Shown here one piece after another: positions 9,198 to 17,952 of a stretch of 64,000 nucleotides of DNA (positions are counted from its first letter, which is position 1; the number at the start of each line of letters is the position of its first letter). The stretch covers positions 496,001 through 560,000 of the forward strand of contig NZ_JAHKPI010000014.1 of assembly GCF_018860425.1 (NCBI RefSeq), written 5' to 3'. The notes beneath the pieces were generated by a model. The model had not been told where the DNA came from. It was given only the letters and a program-made list of their open reading frames with translations, and searched no databases. The position numbers and the translations under genes are program-made. This stretch comes from Marinobacter sp. F3R08. Its GTDB lineage: Bacteria; Pseudomonadota; Gammaproteobacteria; Pseudomonadales; Oleiphilaceae.

Positions 9198-11777
9198 TCA
9201 TCCCAGGTTATGCTGTTCGGGTTGAGAATCGTTCTGCTCCAGCCAGCCAACCAGCGCCTCCAGGGGCAAGGGTGGTGTCAGCAGATAACCCTGAATCATA
9301 TCGCAGCCCATCTCTCTGAGCAGATTGGCGGTAGCATCGTCTTCGACGCCTTCGGCGACTACCCGATAACCAAGGTTGTGGCACATATCAATGGTGGTCT
9401 GCACTATCACCCGGTCTTCGGCAACGGAGGCGAGGTCGGTGACAAGCGACCGGTCGATTTTGATCTCACTGGCGGGCAGCTGCTTGATGTAGGACAGGGA
9501 GGAATAGCCGGACCCGAAATCGTCGATCGACACCGGGATGCCTGCAGCGTTGAGTGAGTTCAGGGCCTGCAGGGAGTTGCCCGGATCCTGCATCATGGAT
9601 GTTTCCGTCACTTCAAATATAATGGCACCCTGATGGCTGTGATAGCTGTTCATCAGGCGCTGCACAAAGATGGGGAAATCAGGCTCCCGCAGATTGTTGG
9701 GCGATATATTGATGGACATGCTGAGGCACCAGTTCCTATCCAGAAGCCGCGAGCGTAATTCCAGGGATTGCTCAAGTACCCACCGGGTGAGCGGTTTGAT
9801 CAACCCGGTCTGTTCAGCAAGACTGACGATCTCATCGGCCCTGATCGGTTTTGCCCGTCCGGGCCAGCGAATGAGAGCTTCAACCCCGACAATCCTGCCC
9901 GTTTTCAGGCTCTGCTTTGGCTGCAGGTACAGGGCGAGCTCATTGCTGCTAAGAGCATGCTTCAGCTCCGAAACCAGGGTGAGCCGGTCGGCACTGTAGG
10001 AGTCTTTCTGGGATTTGTAGTAGGCGATGCCCCGTTCCCGCGCAGAATCCGAGCCTTCGGCAATGACAGCACGGCGTATCAGGGTATTTGCATCAGTCCC
10101 GTGTTCCGGGAAGATCGCCACGCCCAGTCTCGGGTCCAGGGGGATTTGCATGCCCAGATAGTCAATCGGGTAGCGGATACCTTCCAGAGACCGCAGAATG
10201 GCTCTCGGAGCAGAACCCGTGATGTCGGCGTCGATAACAAAGGCGAATGTCTGAGGATCCAGTGATGTCAGGTAGTAGTTGTGCTGGTCACTTTGTTCCA
10301 CCGGAATGGCACCCGGAAGCTCCCGTGCGACGGCGTTGTAATGCTTGGAGGCCAGCTCCAGAACCCGGTCACTGTTGCGATGGCCCAGGGTTTTCGTAAC
10401 CGACCGAAGATTGTTCAAGCTGATAATGGCAACGCCATATCGGCGGTCGGGGCTGCGCCTCATCAGATTGTTCAGCATCATCTCCAGGCTGCCCCGATTG
10501 GGAAGGCCGGTGAGAGGGTTATGCAGTGCATGATCCATCAACTTGAGCTCTGCAGATCTTCGTGCCGCGAGGGCACTCAGTTCTGCTTCCCGGGCGTCGA
10601 CTCTTTCTTCCCGTTCCTGGTATACCCGTGCCGCCAACGCCAGGGTGAGCAGAATGGCCTCCAGTGCCGATCCAATCTGCATGCCGTAGGTGGTCACGAA
10701 ATTGTTGGGTAGCAGGCCGTACTTGTTGGCAGCGGTTGTTGCACTGCCCAGGGTTAGTGCCGCCCAGGCCACGGTGTAATACCCGGCCTGTGGATTTCCT
10801 TTCCACCATTGGGCTGGCCCCAGAACGGTCAGCAGCAGGCAGCTGGGTATTGCCATTGCAACGGTTAACCGGCTACCAGAGCTGTAATCCATAAAGAACA
10901 TCATCAGGGCAATCGCTGCATTCAGCGAAATCATGAACAGTACGAGGCGATTCAGGAACGGGTCTGTGTACTTCAGTCGCAGAAAAGACCGGGAAAACAC
11001 GAGTGTGAACAGGAGTGAAAAGGGCACCACCAGTAACATTATCTGGTTCTGTAGAGCGGGGCTGTTCGGCCACAGAAACTGGAAGGTGGTGCCGTTAAGA
11101 CTGCCGATTAGCAGCAGGTAGCCCATTGTTGACAGTACATAGAGCAGGTAGACCGGTTCTCTGAGGGCAGCAAAGATAAACAGGTTGAAAAATATGACGG
11201 TGATCAGGATGCCATAGTAGAGCGCATGCATCTGATCTTCTCTGGAGGCGTGTTCGAAAAACGCCTGGGCGTTCCAGAGTCTGAGCGGTATCTGCATTGC
11301 CCCTTTGGTGTGCACTTCGAGCAGGATTTCGTATTGGCTTGCCGTACTTTGTTCAAATGGAAAAAGAAAATACCGATGCCGTATCGGGCGCTGATCAAAC
11401 GGAACATGATCGCCAGTCACGATGCGCTGGATAATGCGACCGTTCTCCAGCAGGTGAAAAGTGAGCTTGTCCAGCTGTGAATAATGGACGGCAAGCAGGT
11501 CAATGGTGTCAGGATTAGCCGCTGGAAACCTTAGCCAGACGGTATCCTGAACGTAACCGAAATTCGGGCTTTTCTCTTGCAAGGTTTGCCAGTGCTCTGA
11601 GGACAGGGCGTCACTGGCCGTCAGATTGTCACCGGGCGCGGAGCGCAGAAAGTCGATTTGCGGGACATAGGAGTTTTCTGCTCCAAGGGATGGAGCAGCC
11701 AGCGCCGACAACAGCAACAGCGTTACCAGAGAACGAAGCCAGTAAATGGATCCCACGTCGTACCGTTTGTTTATCAT
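9198..11777 (-). CDS. 7TMR-DISM sensor with degenerate GGDEF and intact EAL domain
   Basis: Predicted membrane receptor acting on cyclic-di-GMP, 859 residues from the ATG at 11777 (a TTG at 11816 is an alternative). Order: signal peptide to about 32, periplasmic DISM domain (35-170), seven membrane segments (185-390), a short coiled coil, GGDEF-like domain (420-585) and EAL domain (600-850). At the GGDEF position the sequence is SLDPQTFAFV, so cyclase activity is unlikely. The EAL domain keeps EALIRW (about 633), NIS, DDFGSGYSSL, KIDRS and AEGVE, so phosphodiesterase activity is expected. The ligand is unknown. A flavodoxin gene lies 81 bases upstream. Confidence 0.9.
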   Translation of the reverse strand: MINKRYDVGSIYWLRSLVTLLLLSALAAPSLGAENSYVPQIDFLRSAPGDNLTASDALSSEHWQTLQEKSPNFGYVQDTVWLRFPAANPDTIDLLAVHYSQLDKLTFHLLENGRIIQRIVTGDHVPFDQRPIRHRYFLFPFEQSTASQYEILLEVHTKGAMQIPLRLWNAQAFFEHASREDQMHALYYGILITVIFFNLFIFAALREPVYLLYVLSTMGYLLLIGSLNGTTFQFLWPNSPALQNQIMLLVVPFSLLFTLVFSRSFLRLKYTDPFLNRLVLFMISLNAAIALMMFFMDYSSGSRLTVAMAIPSCLLLTVLGPAQWWKGNPQAGYYTVAWAALTLGSATTAANKYGLLPNNFVTTYGMQIGSALEAILLTLALAARVYQEREERVDAREAELSALAARRSAELKLMDHALHNPLTGLPNRGSLEMMLNNLMRRSPDRRYGVAIISLNNLRSVTKTLGHRNSDRVLELASKHYNAVARELPGAIPVEQSDQHNYYLTSLDPQTFAFVIDADITGSAPRAILRSLEGIRYPIDYLGMQIPLDPRLGVAIFPEHGTDANTLIRRAVIAEGSDSARERGIAYYKSQKDSYSADRLTLVSELKHALSSNELALYLQPKQSLKTGRIVGVEALIRWPGRAKPIRADEIVSLAEQTGLIKPLTRWVLEQSLELRSRLLDRNWCLSMSINISPNNLREPDFPIFVQRLMNSYHSHQGAIIFEVTETSMMQDPGNSLQALNSLNAAGIPVSIDDFGSGYSSLSYIKQLPASEIKIDRSLVTDLASVAEDRVIVQTTIDMCHNLGYRVVAEGVEDDATANLLREMGCDMIQGYLLTPPLPLEALVGWLEQNDSQPEQHNLG

Positions 11778-11858
11778 TATTATCAGGAGTATGGCGCGTC
11801 GCCGTTGGCAGCTCAAGTCGCTGGCCGATCCTGGCTGGCTAATGGTTAGCGGTGAGAC

Positions 11859-12305
11859 TCAGATCTCATCGAGCCATGAGCGGACCCAGGGCAGTGCTTC
11901 TGATTCGGGTTCCATGGTTTCCAGGGCATCAATCCGGAGTGTGTTTCCGGCTTTGCGGGCAGCGGTTTCGTAGAGTGCTTCTTCCATGAGATCGCCGGCG
12001 CCACAGAAGGTGTCGCCGTAGGAGCTGTCGCCCAGAACGATGATGCCAAACGGGCGGCCCGGTTGTTGCGGCAATTGTTCCCGCAGGGCCAGGTAGAAAG
12101 GCAGTAAATTCGCTGGTAATTCACCCTGTCCGGTTGTTGATGTACACACAAGCAACGGGTCGTTGTTTGAGGTGATGTCATCCAGTTCAGGATTCTCCAA
12201 CACCGTGACGCGGTGGCCTTCGTGTTCCAGCGCCTCTTTAATGGCTCTGGCTGTCAGGAGTGCGCCACCATAAACGCTGCCCACCAGGATTCTGATCGAA
12301 GTCAT
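11859..12305 (-). CDS. Flavodoxin-domain protein, MioC-like
   Basis: FMN-binding electron carrier of 148 residues. The phosphate-binding loop region is GSVYGGALLTA (9-19), followed by CTSTTGQGELP and LGDSSYGDTFCGAG, the usual flavin-contact loops of MioC/flavodoxin-like proteins. The ATG follows AGGTAAGCT. It sits between two cyclic-di-GMP genes on the same strand, but no functional link is evident. Its redox partner is not identifiable here. Confidence 0.88.
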   Translation of the reverse strand: MTSIRILVGSVYGGALLTARAIKEALEHEGHRVTVLENPELDDITSNNDPLLVCTSTTGQGELPANLLPFYLALREQLPQQPGRPFGIIVLGDSSYGDTFCGAGDLMEEALYETAARKAGNTLRIDALETMEPESEALPWVRSWLDEI

Positions 12306-12384
12306 AGCTTACCTGTTTGCTGCCTTGGGAATGATCTTCCGGTCATTTGGAGGCGTATGATGATAGCTGGAGTGTTTTACTGCC

Positions 12385-13488
12385 TCAAGATGGGCAGGTC
12401 GCAGTGGGCCCGGTTTCCTGGCTTCGGACCCTCGGAGCTATCCGGTTTCTTCCGGACTCCTTGGCATTGTACAGGTTCAGATCGGCCTGCTTGAGTAGGT
12501 CATCAAGTGAACGGGCCGTGACAATGGAACAGACGCCGGCACTGATGGTCACAGGTAATTCCCGGCCGCCAAACCGGAACGGGCGCGCGTCAACTTCAGA
12601 TCTGAGTCTTTCAGCAAGAGTCAGCGCCTGGAGCAGCGAGGTGTCCGGTAACAAGACCAGGAATTCTTCACCGCCCCATCTGGCAGCGACATCGGTATGG
12701 CGGATAACGGTTCGCATTAACGTAGCGAACTCACGGAGGACGTCGTCGCCGGCATCGTGGCCGAACTGATCGTTGATATGTTTGAACAGATCCAGATCGA
12801 TCAGGGCTATGGAAAAATGGTGGCCGGAACGTTGGTAGCGGGAAAACTCCATGGTCAGGCGGTTTTGCATATCACGACGGTTGGCAAGTCCGGTGAGTTC
12901 ATCCGTCCGTGCTGCATGCTCATGGGCTTCAGCCAGGGCGAGAAGTTCGTTGCGGGCCTTAAGGCGGCTGGCTTCCAGTATAAAACAGAAGATTGATTCG
13001 AAGCTCAGGGTGGCGAAAAAGCGAATTTTGAAGTCGCTACTGTATTGTGCCGCAACCAGTGGCAGTTCCGGGAACTGAAAGACCACAACGGCAACCAGGC
13101 TGCAGACCAGCAGAACAGCGGTGCCCGTTTTCAGATCCGTGAGGTAGAATAGAAGTGGTGGGAAGATATAGAACCACAGCGGTCCGGTGTTGCTTTCGCC
13201 GCCCGAGGCGACCAGGTAGCTGAAGAGCAGGGCGGCAATGCTCAGAAGGCCTGTTTTTTGCCAGGTCTGGTTGCCGGTCCGGGCGAAGAGCGCCAGGTTG
13301 ATGGCGATCAATACGATGAAGCACCAGAGCACCAGAGCATGCGTAGTATGGTTCGACATCCAGGCCTTGGTGCCTATGCCCGCCAGAAACAGTGCGCCCA
13401 CTCCCGAAAGCCAGGCGAGCATGTGCGAGATTTGGGCATCTTCCCTTTCGCCAACCGTGAGTTGGCCAAAAGCGGTGGATAGAGGCAT
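12385..13488 (-). CDS. Membrane diguanylate cyclase (GGDEF)
   Basis: Makes cyclic-di-GMP from two GTP. It has 367 residues. The N-terminal half (20-175) has five or six hydrophobic segments, a MASE-like sensor of unknown signal. The GGDEF domain starts at TDELTGLANRRD (about 195) and has an intact active site RWGGEEF (GGEEF at 272-276). The product-inhibition I-site RHTD is at 263-266, five residues upstream. Both catalytic and feedback features are therefore present. It is divergent from the Pit transporter gene. Confidence 0.93.
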   Translation of the reverse strand: MPLSTAFGQLTVGEREDAQISHMLAWLSGVGALFLAGIGTKAWMSNHTTHALVLWCFIVLIAINLALFARTGNQTWQKTGLLSIAALLFSYLVASGGESNTGPLWFYIFPPLLFYLTDLKTGTAVLLVCSLVAVVVFQFPELPLVAAQYSSDFKIRFFATLSFESIFCFILEASRLKARNELLALAEAHEHAARTDELTGLANRRDMQNRLTMEFSRYQRSGHHFSIALIDLDLFKHINDQFGHDAGDDVLREFATLMRTVIRHTDVAARWGGEEFLVLLPDTSLLQALTLAERLRSEVDARPFRFGGRELPVTISAGVCSIVTARSLDDLLKQADLNLYNAKESGRNRIAPRVRSQETGPTATCPS

Positions 13489-13697
13489 AAGTGTCTTATT
13501 GTTGGAATTTCAGTAATTTTGGTGCGTCGGGGCACTTTGGCAAGCCACTTTAGTGGTTTTTTGCAGTCCGATCCGTGATGTATGTACGCTGATTGAATTA
13601 TGAACGGTTTATTTCATTTTGATGTCAAAAAATTTATAGTTGCACCGCGGCAGAGCTCGCTCCCAACCCTCACAGACTAAACGAGATCTGATCTGTT

Positions 13698-15257
13698 ATG
13701 GCCCGTTCGAGCGGATTCCTGGATACCCTTCTCACCAGCCCTACCACAGAACGATACAGGATCGGCATCAGCCTGCTGTTCCTGCTCGGCGTCTGGTTGA
13801 CTGTCGGATCATTCAGTCAGGGAATGCCCAACAGTATGCTGTTGATGGCCGCGGCGGTCATTGGCGGATACATGGCGATCAACATTGGTGCCAACGACGT
13901 TGCCAACAATGTTGGGCCTGCGGTCGGGTCCGGGGCGCTTTCCCTGGGTGCCGCCGTTGTTGTTGCAGCTGTTTTTGAAGCCGGAGGCGCGATTATTGCC
14001 GGTGGTGATGTTGTTTCGACCATCAAGGGCGGCATCATCGATCCTTCCAGTCTGGAGGACGGTCGGGCCTTCGTCTGGTTGATGACCGCCGCCTTGTTGG
14101 CTGGCGCTCTCTGGCTGAACCTGGCCACCTGGATGGGCGCACCGGTTTCCACGACACACTCCATTGTGGGGGGTGTTCTCGGTGCCGGTATCGCGGCTGG
14201 CGGCTGGGGTATTGCTGACTGGGCTGTGATGGGCAAAATTGCCGCCAGCTGGGTCATCTCGCCAGTGTTAGGTGGCGCCCTGGCCGCCCTGTTCCTGTTT
14301 GCAATCAAGAAAACCGTGCTGTACCGGAAAGAGGTCGTTCCGGCGGCGAGAACCTTTGTTCCATGGCTGGTGGCCATCATGGCCTGGGCCTTCGGTACCT
14401 ACCTGATGGTTAAGGGCGTCAAAAAAATCGTCAAGGTCGATTTTCTCGATGCAACACTGATCGGCCTTGCTGCTGCAGCGCTGGTGTTCTTTATCATGCG
14501 CATGCTGGTGGGGCGCATGGCATCCACCATGGAAAACAGTTCCGCCGGGGTGAATACCCTGTTTACCTGGCCGCTGATCTTTGCTGCTGCTCTTCTGAGC
14601 TTTGCTCACGGTGCCAACGACGTGGCCAATGCCATTGGTCCGCTGGCGGCAATCAACGATGCCCTGTCTGCCGGTGCCGTCGTTACATCCGCAAGCATAC
14701 CGTTGTGGGTGATGATGGTCGGTGCCCTTGGTCTGGCTATTGGCCTGATGCTCTTTGGGCCGCGCCTGATCAAGACCGTGGGTAGTGAAATCACCGAACT
14801 GGATAAGACCCGAGCCTTCTGTATTGCTCTGTCAGCGGCACTGACAGTTATCCTTGCGTCCCAGTTGGGGCTGCCGGTCAGCTCTACTCATATAGCAATC
14901 GGCGGAGTATTCGGTGTTGGCTTCCTCCGGGAGTATCTGAAGACGAACTATGCCACCCAGTTGCACAAGATCATGGAGCACCATGATCCTGCCGAGCAGG
15001 AGCGTCTCAAACCGTTTCTGGATGATTTCCGCAACGCCTCGGTTGAGGAAATGGAGCATCTGCTCAAGCAGGCCAAGAAGAAGAAACAGGTCCCCTTGTC
15101 CAAGTCTGAACGCAAGCGTTTGAAAAAGATTTATCGGGAAGAAATGGTGAAGCGGTCGCATCTGGTGAAGATCGCAGCCGCCTGGATTATCACCGTGCCG
15201 GCCTCGGCCATTATGGCCGCGATGCTGTTCTTTACGCTCCGCGGTTTGCTGGTCTGA
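13698..15257 (+). CDS. Inorganic phosphate transporter, PiT family
   Basis: Low-affinity phosphate (probably metal-phosphate) symporter of the inner membrane. It has 519 residues and about ten membrane spans. The duplicated PiT signature is clear: GANDVANNVGPAVGSG (about 56) and GANDVANAIGPLAAIND (about 305). A charged cytoplasmic loop rich in Lys and Glu (about 425-480) precedes the last span. I see no Pho box upstream, consistent with constitutive Pit transporters. A small unknown gene follows. Confidence 0.95.
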   Translation: MARSSGFLDTLLTSPTTERYRIGISLLFLLGVWLTVGSFSQGMPNSMLLMAAAVIGGYMAINIGANDVANNVGPAVGSGALSLGAAVVVAAVFEAGGAIIAGGDVVSTIKGGIIDPSSLEDGRAFVWLMTAALLAGALWLNLATWMGAPVSTTHSIVGGVLGAGIAAGGWGIADWAVMGKIAASWVISPVLGGALAALFLFAIKKTVLYRKEVVPAARTFVPWLVAIMAWAFGTYLMVKGVKKIVKVDFLDATLIGLAAAALVFFIMRMLVGRMASTMENSSAGVNTLFTWPLIFAAALLSFAHGANDVANAIGPLAAINDALSAGAVVTSASIPLWVMMVGALGLAIGLMLFGPRLIKTVGSEITELDKTRAFCIALSAALTVILASQLGLPVSSTHIAIGGVFGVGFLREYLKTNYATQLHKIMEHHDPAEQERLKPFLDDFRNASVEEMEHLLKQAKKKKQVPLSKSERKRLKKIYREEMVKRSHLVKIAAAWIITVPASAIMAAMLFFTLRGLLV

Positions 15258-15352
15258 CGCGTTGGGCTGGTTGTAGCAGACCAGTTTGGCCATACTATGC
15301 AGAAATTACGGGGGCGGCGCCCCCGAGCATCCAATTGTCCGGGGAGTGAAGT

Positions 15353-15619
15353 ATGAGTACATCGATTGAGAGCCGTCAGGCGAAGATGATTGATGAGCTT
15401 CGGGTATTCATCAAGAAAGTGATGAGTGACCCGACCATTGCGGTCAAATCCATGGAGATTGCTCGTGCACATCGTGGGCAGCCAAATGCCGAGGAACTCA
15501 TTGCCCGAGAAATCAGTGCAAATACCACCATCCGGATTCCCGAGAGCTGGAGTGAGGCGGATCGGATGTTCCTGGATATCATCCACGACGTTCTGGATGA
15601 TGAAGAGGCCCTTTACTGA
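15353..15619 (+). CDS. Small conserved-looking protein of unknown function
   Basis: An 88-residue, mainly helical, acidic protein. It has no signal peptide, membrane segment or cysteine. GGGGAG precedes the ATG at good spacing, and the gene is closed by a strong hairpin (15638-15678), so it is very probably real. I do not recognise the family. It lies 95 bases after the Pit gene and could be co-transcribed, though a GGGGGC/GCCCCC inverted repeat (15310-15324) sits between them. No function is assigned. Confidence 0.75.
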   Translation: MSTSIESRQAKMIDELRVFIKKVMSDPTIAVKSMEIARAHRGQPNAEELIAREISANTTIRIPESWSEADRMFLDIIHDVLDDEEALY

Positions 15620-15637
15620 GATTGACTGTGCGGAGTG

Positions 15638-15681
15638 AGCCGCTCGGAGGCATGTGCTATGCCTGTCTCCGAGCGGCTTGT
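15638..15681. terminator. Long hairpin between convergent genes
   Basis: AGCCGCTCGGAG (15638-15649) pairs perfectly with CTCCGAGCGGCT (15667-15678). A second small stem, GGCAT/ATGCC, lies in the loop. A short T-rich stretch follows on the plus strand. It separates the 88-residue gene from the convergent decarboxylase gene and could serve both directions. Confidence 0.7.
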
Positions 15682-15699
15682 TCGGGCACTGATGTGTTG

Positions 15700-17376
15700 T
15701 CAGGCCTGCCTGGCGCCCGCTTGCACCTGCTCTAGTACTGCATTCGCCATTCGGTTCAGAATGTGAATTTCATCTTGTATGCCTTCATCCCGTGACAGAT
15801 CTCTCTGTTCAGCGAGAATGTCGGCCAGAATGTCTTTGGTCGTCAGCGGATTTGCCAATACGACCCGGAATACAATGCAGGGAAAGTGAAAGTAACGTGC
15901 CGGCTCCAGTCGGGTCCGTGACACGAAGGCCTTGCCCCGTTCCCGTTGGGTTTTCTGGATGAACTTGGTGATGCGGTTCAGGCAGGTGTTGAGCTTTTCT
16001 GCCTGTAATGGATCTGCGTATGCCAGGGCTTTCTGAACATTTTCCGGGCAGTAGCGATAGGTCAGAATGTTCAGCTCTGGCTTTGTAACCAGCTCGAAAT
16101 CCGCCTCCGCTTCGATCATTTCTGCGAAGGTTTTTGCCTTGTTGATGCCCTGGTCGATCAGAATCTCGTAGCCTTCTCTGGCCAGAATTTTCAGACCGGA
16201 GTGGATCAGCATGGACATGCCCGGCCTCGAGCCCTCGAGTGTTGTGGTGCCCAGGTCTCGGGAGCCTTTTCGGATGATGTACTGGGCATGGTGCTCAACG
16301 GCACTTGCGAGGCTCGGATCTCGGAATACAACAAGCCCCACGCCCATGGGTACGTAGAGCTGTTTATGGGCGTCGAAGGTGACGGAGTCGGCCTTCTCGA
16401 TGCCACGAAGTAATTGTTTGTAGCTGCGGGAGAAGAGCGTTGGGCCTCCCCACGCGGCGTCTACGTGGAAATGTGCGCCGAACTCGCGGGCAATGTCGGC
16501 CATGGCGTCCAGCGGGTCGACGTTGCCGGTCTCGGTGGTACCTGCAATTCCACAGATGGCCATGACCTTGATCTTCTGGCGCTGCAATTCCAGGCATTTG
16601 TCCCGCAGCGCATCGGTCTGGATGCGGTTTTCATCGTCAGTGTCTACGGGAATCAGAGACTCGCGGCCCAGGCCCAACACATCGGCGGCCTTTCGCAAAG
16701 AGTAGTGGCCCCTGCGAGAAACAACGATGGCAGCGCCTTCGTATCCGTAATATTTCAGGGCCCGGAAGAGACCTTCCTGATGCAGGCCCCGGAAGCTGCC
16801 TTCCGCGGGGAAAGCCCGGTTGCGGGCCACCCACAGCGCCGTCAGGTTTGCAACGGTGCCTCCGGAGCACATGGCACCGAGGGCGTAGCGGGGGTCGTGC
16901 ATCCATTTGCGATAGAAGGCGCCGTCTTCCTCGTACACCAGACGATGAATCATGCCGAGAACCTGGCGCTCCATGGGTGTAAAGGCCTTGGAGGTTTCGG
17001 TTTTGACCAGATTCTGATTCAGGGCAATCATGATTTTTGACAGCGGCAGCATGAAGTACGGCAGCGCTGAGGTCATGTGCCCGATAAAGGCTGGTGAGGC
17101 TGTGTGAACGGAATTGGCCACAAGCTTGTCGAGCAGAAACTGGGCCTGTTCAGAGACGAACACGGGCTTCTCGGGGATGCTGTAATCGGAGAAGTCTTTC
17201 TCCACATCCGAGAGGTCCCGTTCAACCGCAACAATATGTTCCTGCAGGAAGCCTGCAAGGTTGCGGGATATGTTCTGGTCAATCCGGCTTAGCGTGGATT
17301 CCGGTGCTTCAGGCACCGTGAATACGCGATACATGGCCCCTACCGAGGCCTGGGCGGATTTTTTCTTTCCGGTCAT
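15700..17376 (-). CDS. panP: PLP-dependent decarboxylase, probably aspartate 1-decarboxylase PanP
   Basis: Group II pyridoxal-phosphate decarboxylase, 558 residues from the ATG at 17376 (GTG at 17385 also possible). The PLP lysine motif is VTFDAHKQLYVPMG, and HVDAAWGGPTLFS upstream holds the Asp that binds the pyridine nitrogen. GGTVANLTALWVARN is the substrate/PLP region. Length and the N-terminal region (SPAFIGHMTSALPYF) resemble the PanP group, which makes beta-alanine from aspartate for pantothenate in gammaproteobacteria lacking PanD. A glutamate or diaminobutyrate decarboxylase remains possible. Confidence 0.82.
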   Translation of the reverse strand: MTGKKKSAQASVGAMYRVFTVPEAPESTLSRIDQNISRNLAGFLQEHIVAVERDLSDVEKDFSDYSIPEKPVFVSEQAQFLLDKLVANSVHTASPAFIGHMTSALPYFMLPLSKIMIALNQNLVKTETSKAFTPMERQVLGMIHRLVYEEDGAFYRKWMHDPRYALGAMCSGGTVANLTALWVARNRAFPAEGSFRGLHQEGLFRALKYYGYEGAAIVVSRRGHYSLRKAADVLGLGRESLIPVDTDDENRIQTDALRDKCLELQRQKIKVMAICGIAGTTETGNVDPLDAMADIAREFGAHFHVDAAWGGPTLFSRSYKQLLRGIEKADSVTFDAHKQLYVPMGVGLVVFRDPSLASAVEHHAQYIIRKGSRDLGTTTLEGSRPGMSMLIHSGLKILAREGYEILIDQGINKAKTFAEMIEAEADFELVTKPELNILTYRYCPENVQKALAYADPLQAEKLNTCLNRITKFIQKTQRERGKAFVSRTRLEPARYFHFPCIVFRVVLANPLTTKDILADILAEQRDLSRDEGIQDEIHILNRMANAVLEQVQAGARQA

Positions 17377-17562
17377 AGGTGCCACTCACACTCAGTGGTC
17401 ATCCGAAGGGCCGGTTCCGGATGCCCTGCGGATACGGCCGGCAAATATATCCGGCATTGATTTGGTCACCCGCCGCTGGCAGGCGCACTGGCATCCCTGA
17501 GGGGGCGTAGTATACGGCCTGGTGAAAAGTTACGCCACACGCTCCGGGTCAGGATTATAAGC

Positions 17563-17910
17563 TCAGAGTATTTCCCGGTGTATGTCCAGTATGGCCGCAT
17601 CCACCCGCTCCTCGATGGACTTCTCGATCTGATCCAGACGCTGGGTGATTTGCTGGGATGAGGTGCCGAGGGCGGCGATGGTCCAGGTAGCGCAATCCAG
17701 TGCCTCCTGGTCGGCGGTTTCGGCAACAGCCAGGTCGGGCTCTTTACCCCACAGTGCCTTCAGGGCTGTGAAGACTTTGCGCTTGGCTTTGAGATCGTCG
17801 CAGCCGTAGAGTTGGAAATGCAAGGTCAGGACGCCCACGTGGGGTGTGATGACCGCCGGCTGCTGGGGCTTTCGGCCCTCTTTCAGGAGTCTTCTCAGGG
17901 CTTCTGACAT
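17563..17910 (-). CDS. DUF503 (YlxP-like) protein
   Basis: A 115-residue cytoplasmic protein. Residues 24-115 match the DUF503 pattern: HVGVLTLHFQL, then the basic stretch LKAKRKVFTALKALWG, then VAETADQEALDCATW. The family is small and its biochemical role is not settled. The first 23 residues, rich in basic residues, are an extension to the usual domain. It follows the acyl-CoA dehydrogenase operon region on the same strand, with the decarboxylase gene downstream. Confidence 0.82.
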   Translation of the reverse strand: MSEALRRLLKEGRKPQQPAVITPHVGVLTLHFQLYGCDDLKAKRKVFTALKALWGKEPDLAVAETADQEALDCATWTIAALGTSSQQITQRLDQIEKSIEERVDAAILDIHREIL

Positions 17911-17952
17911 CGCTGATTCGCTAGGCTCACAATTGGTCGGAAAGATAGTGTT

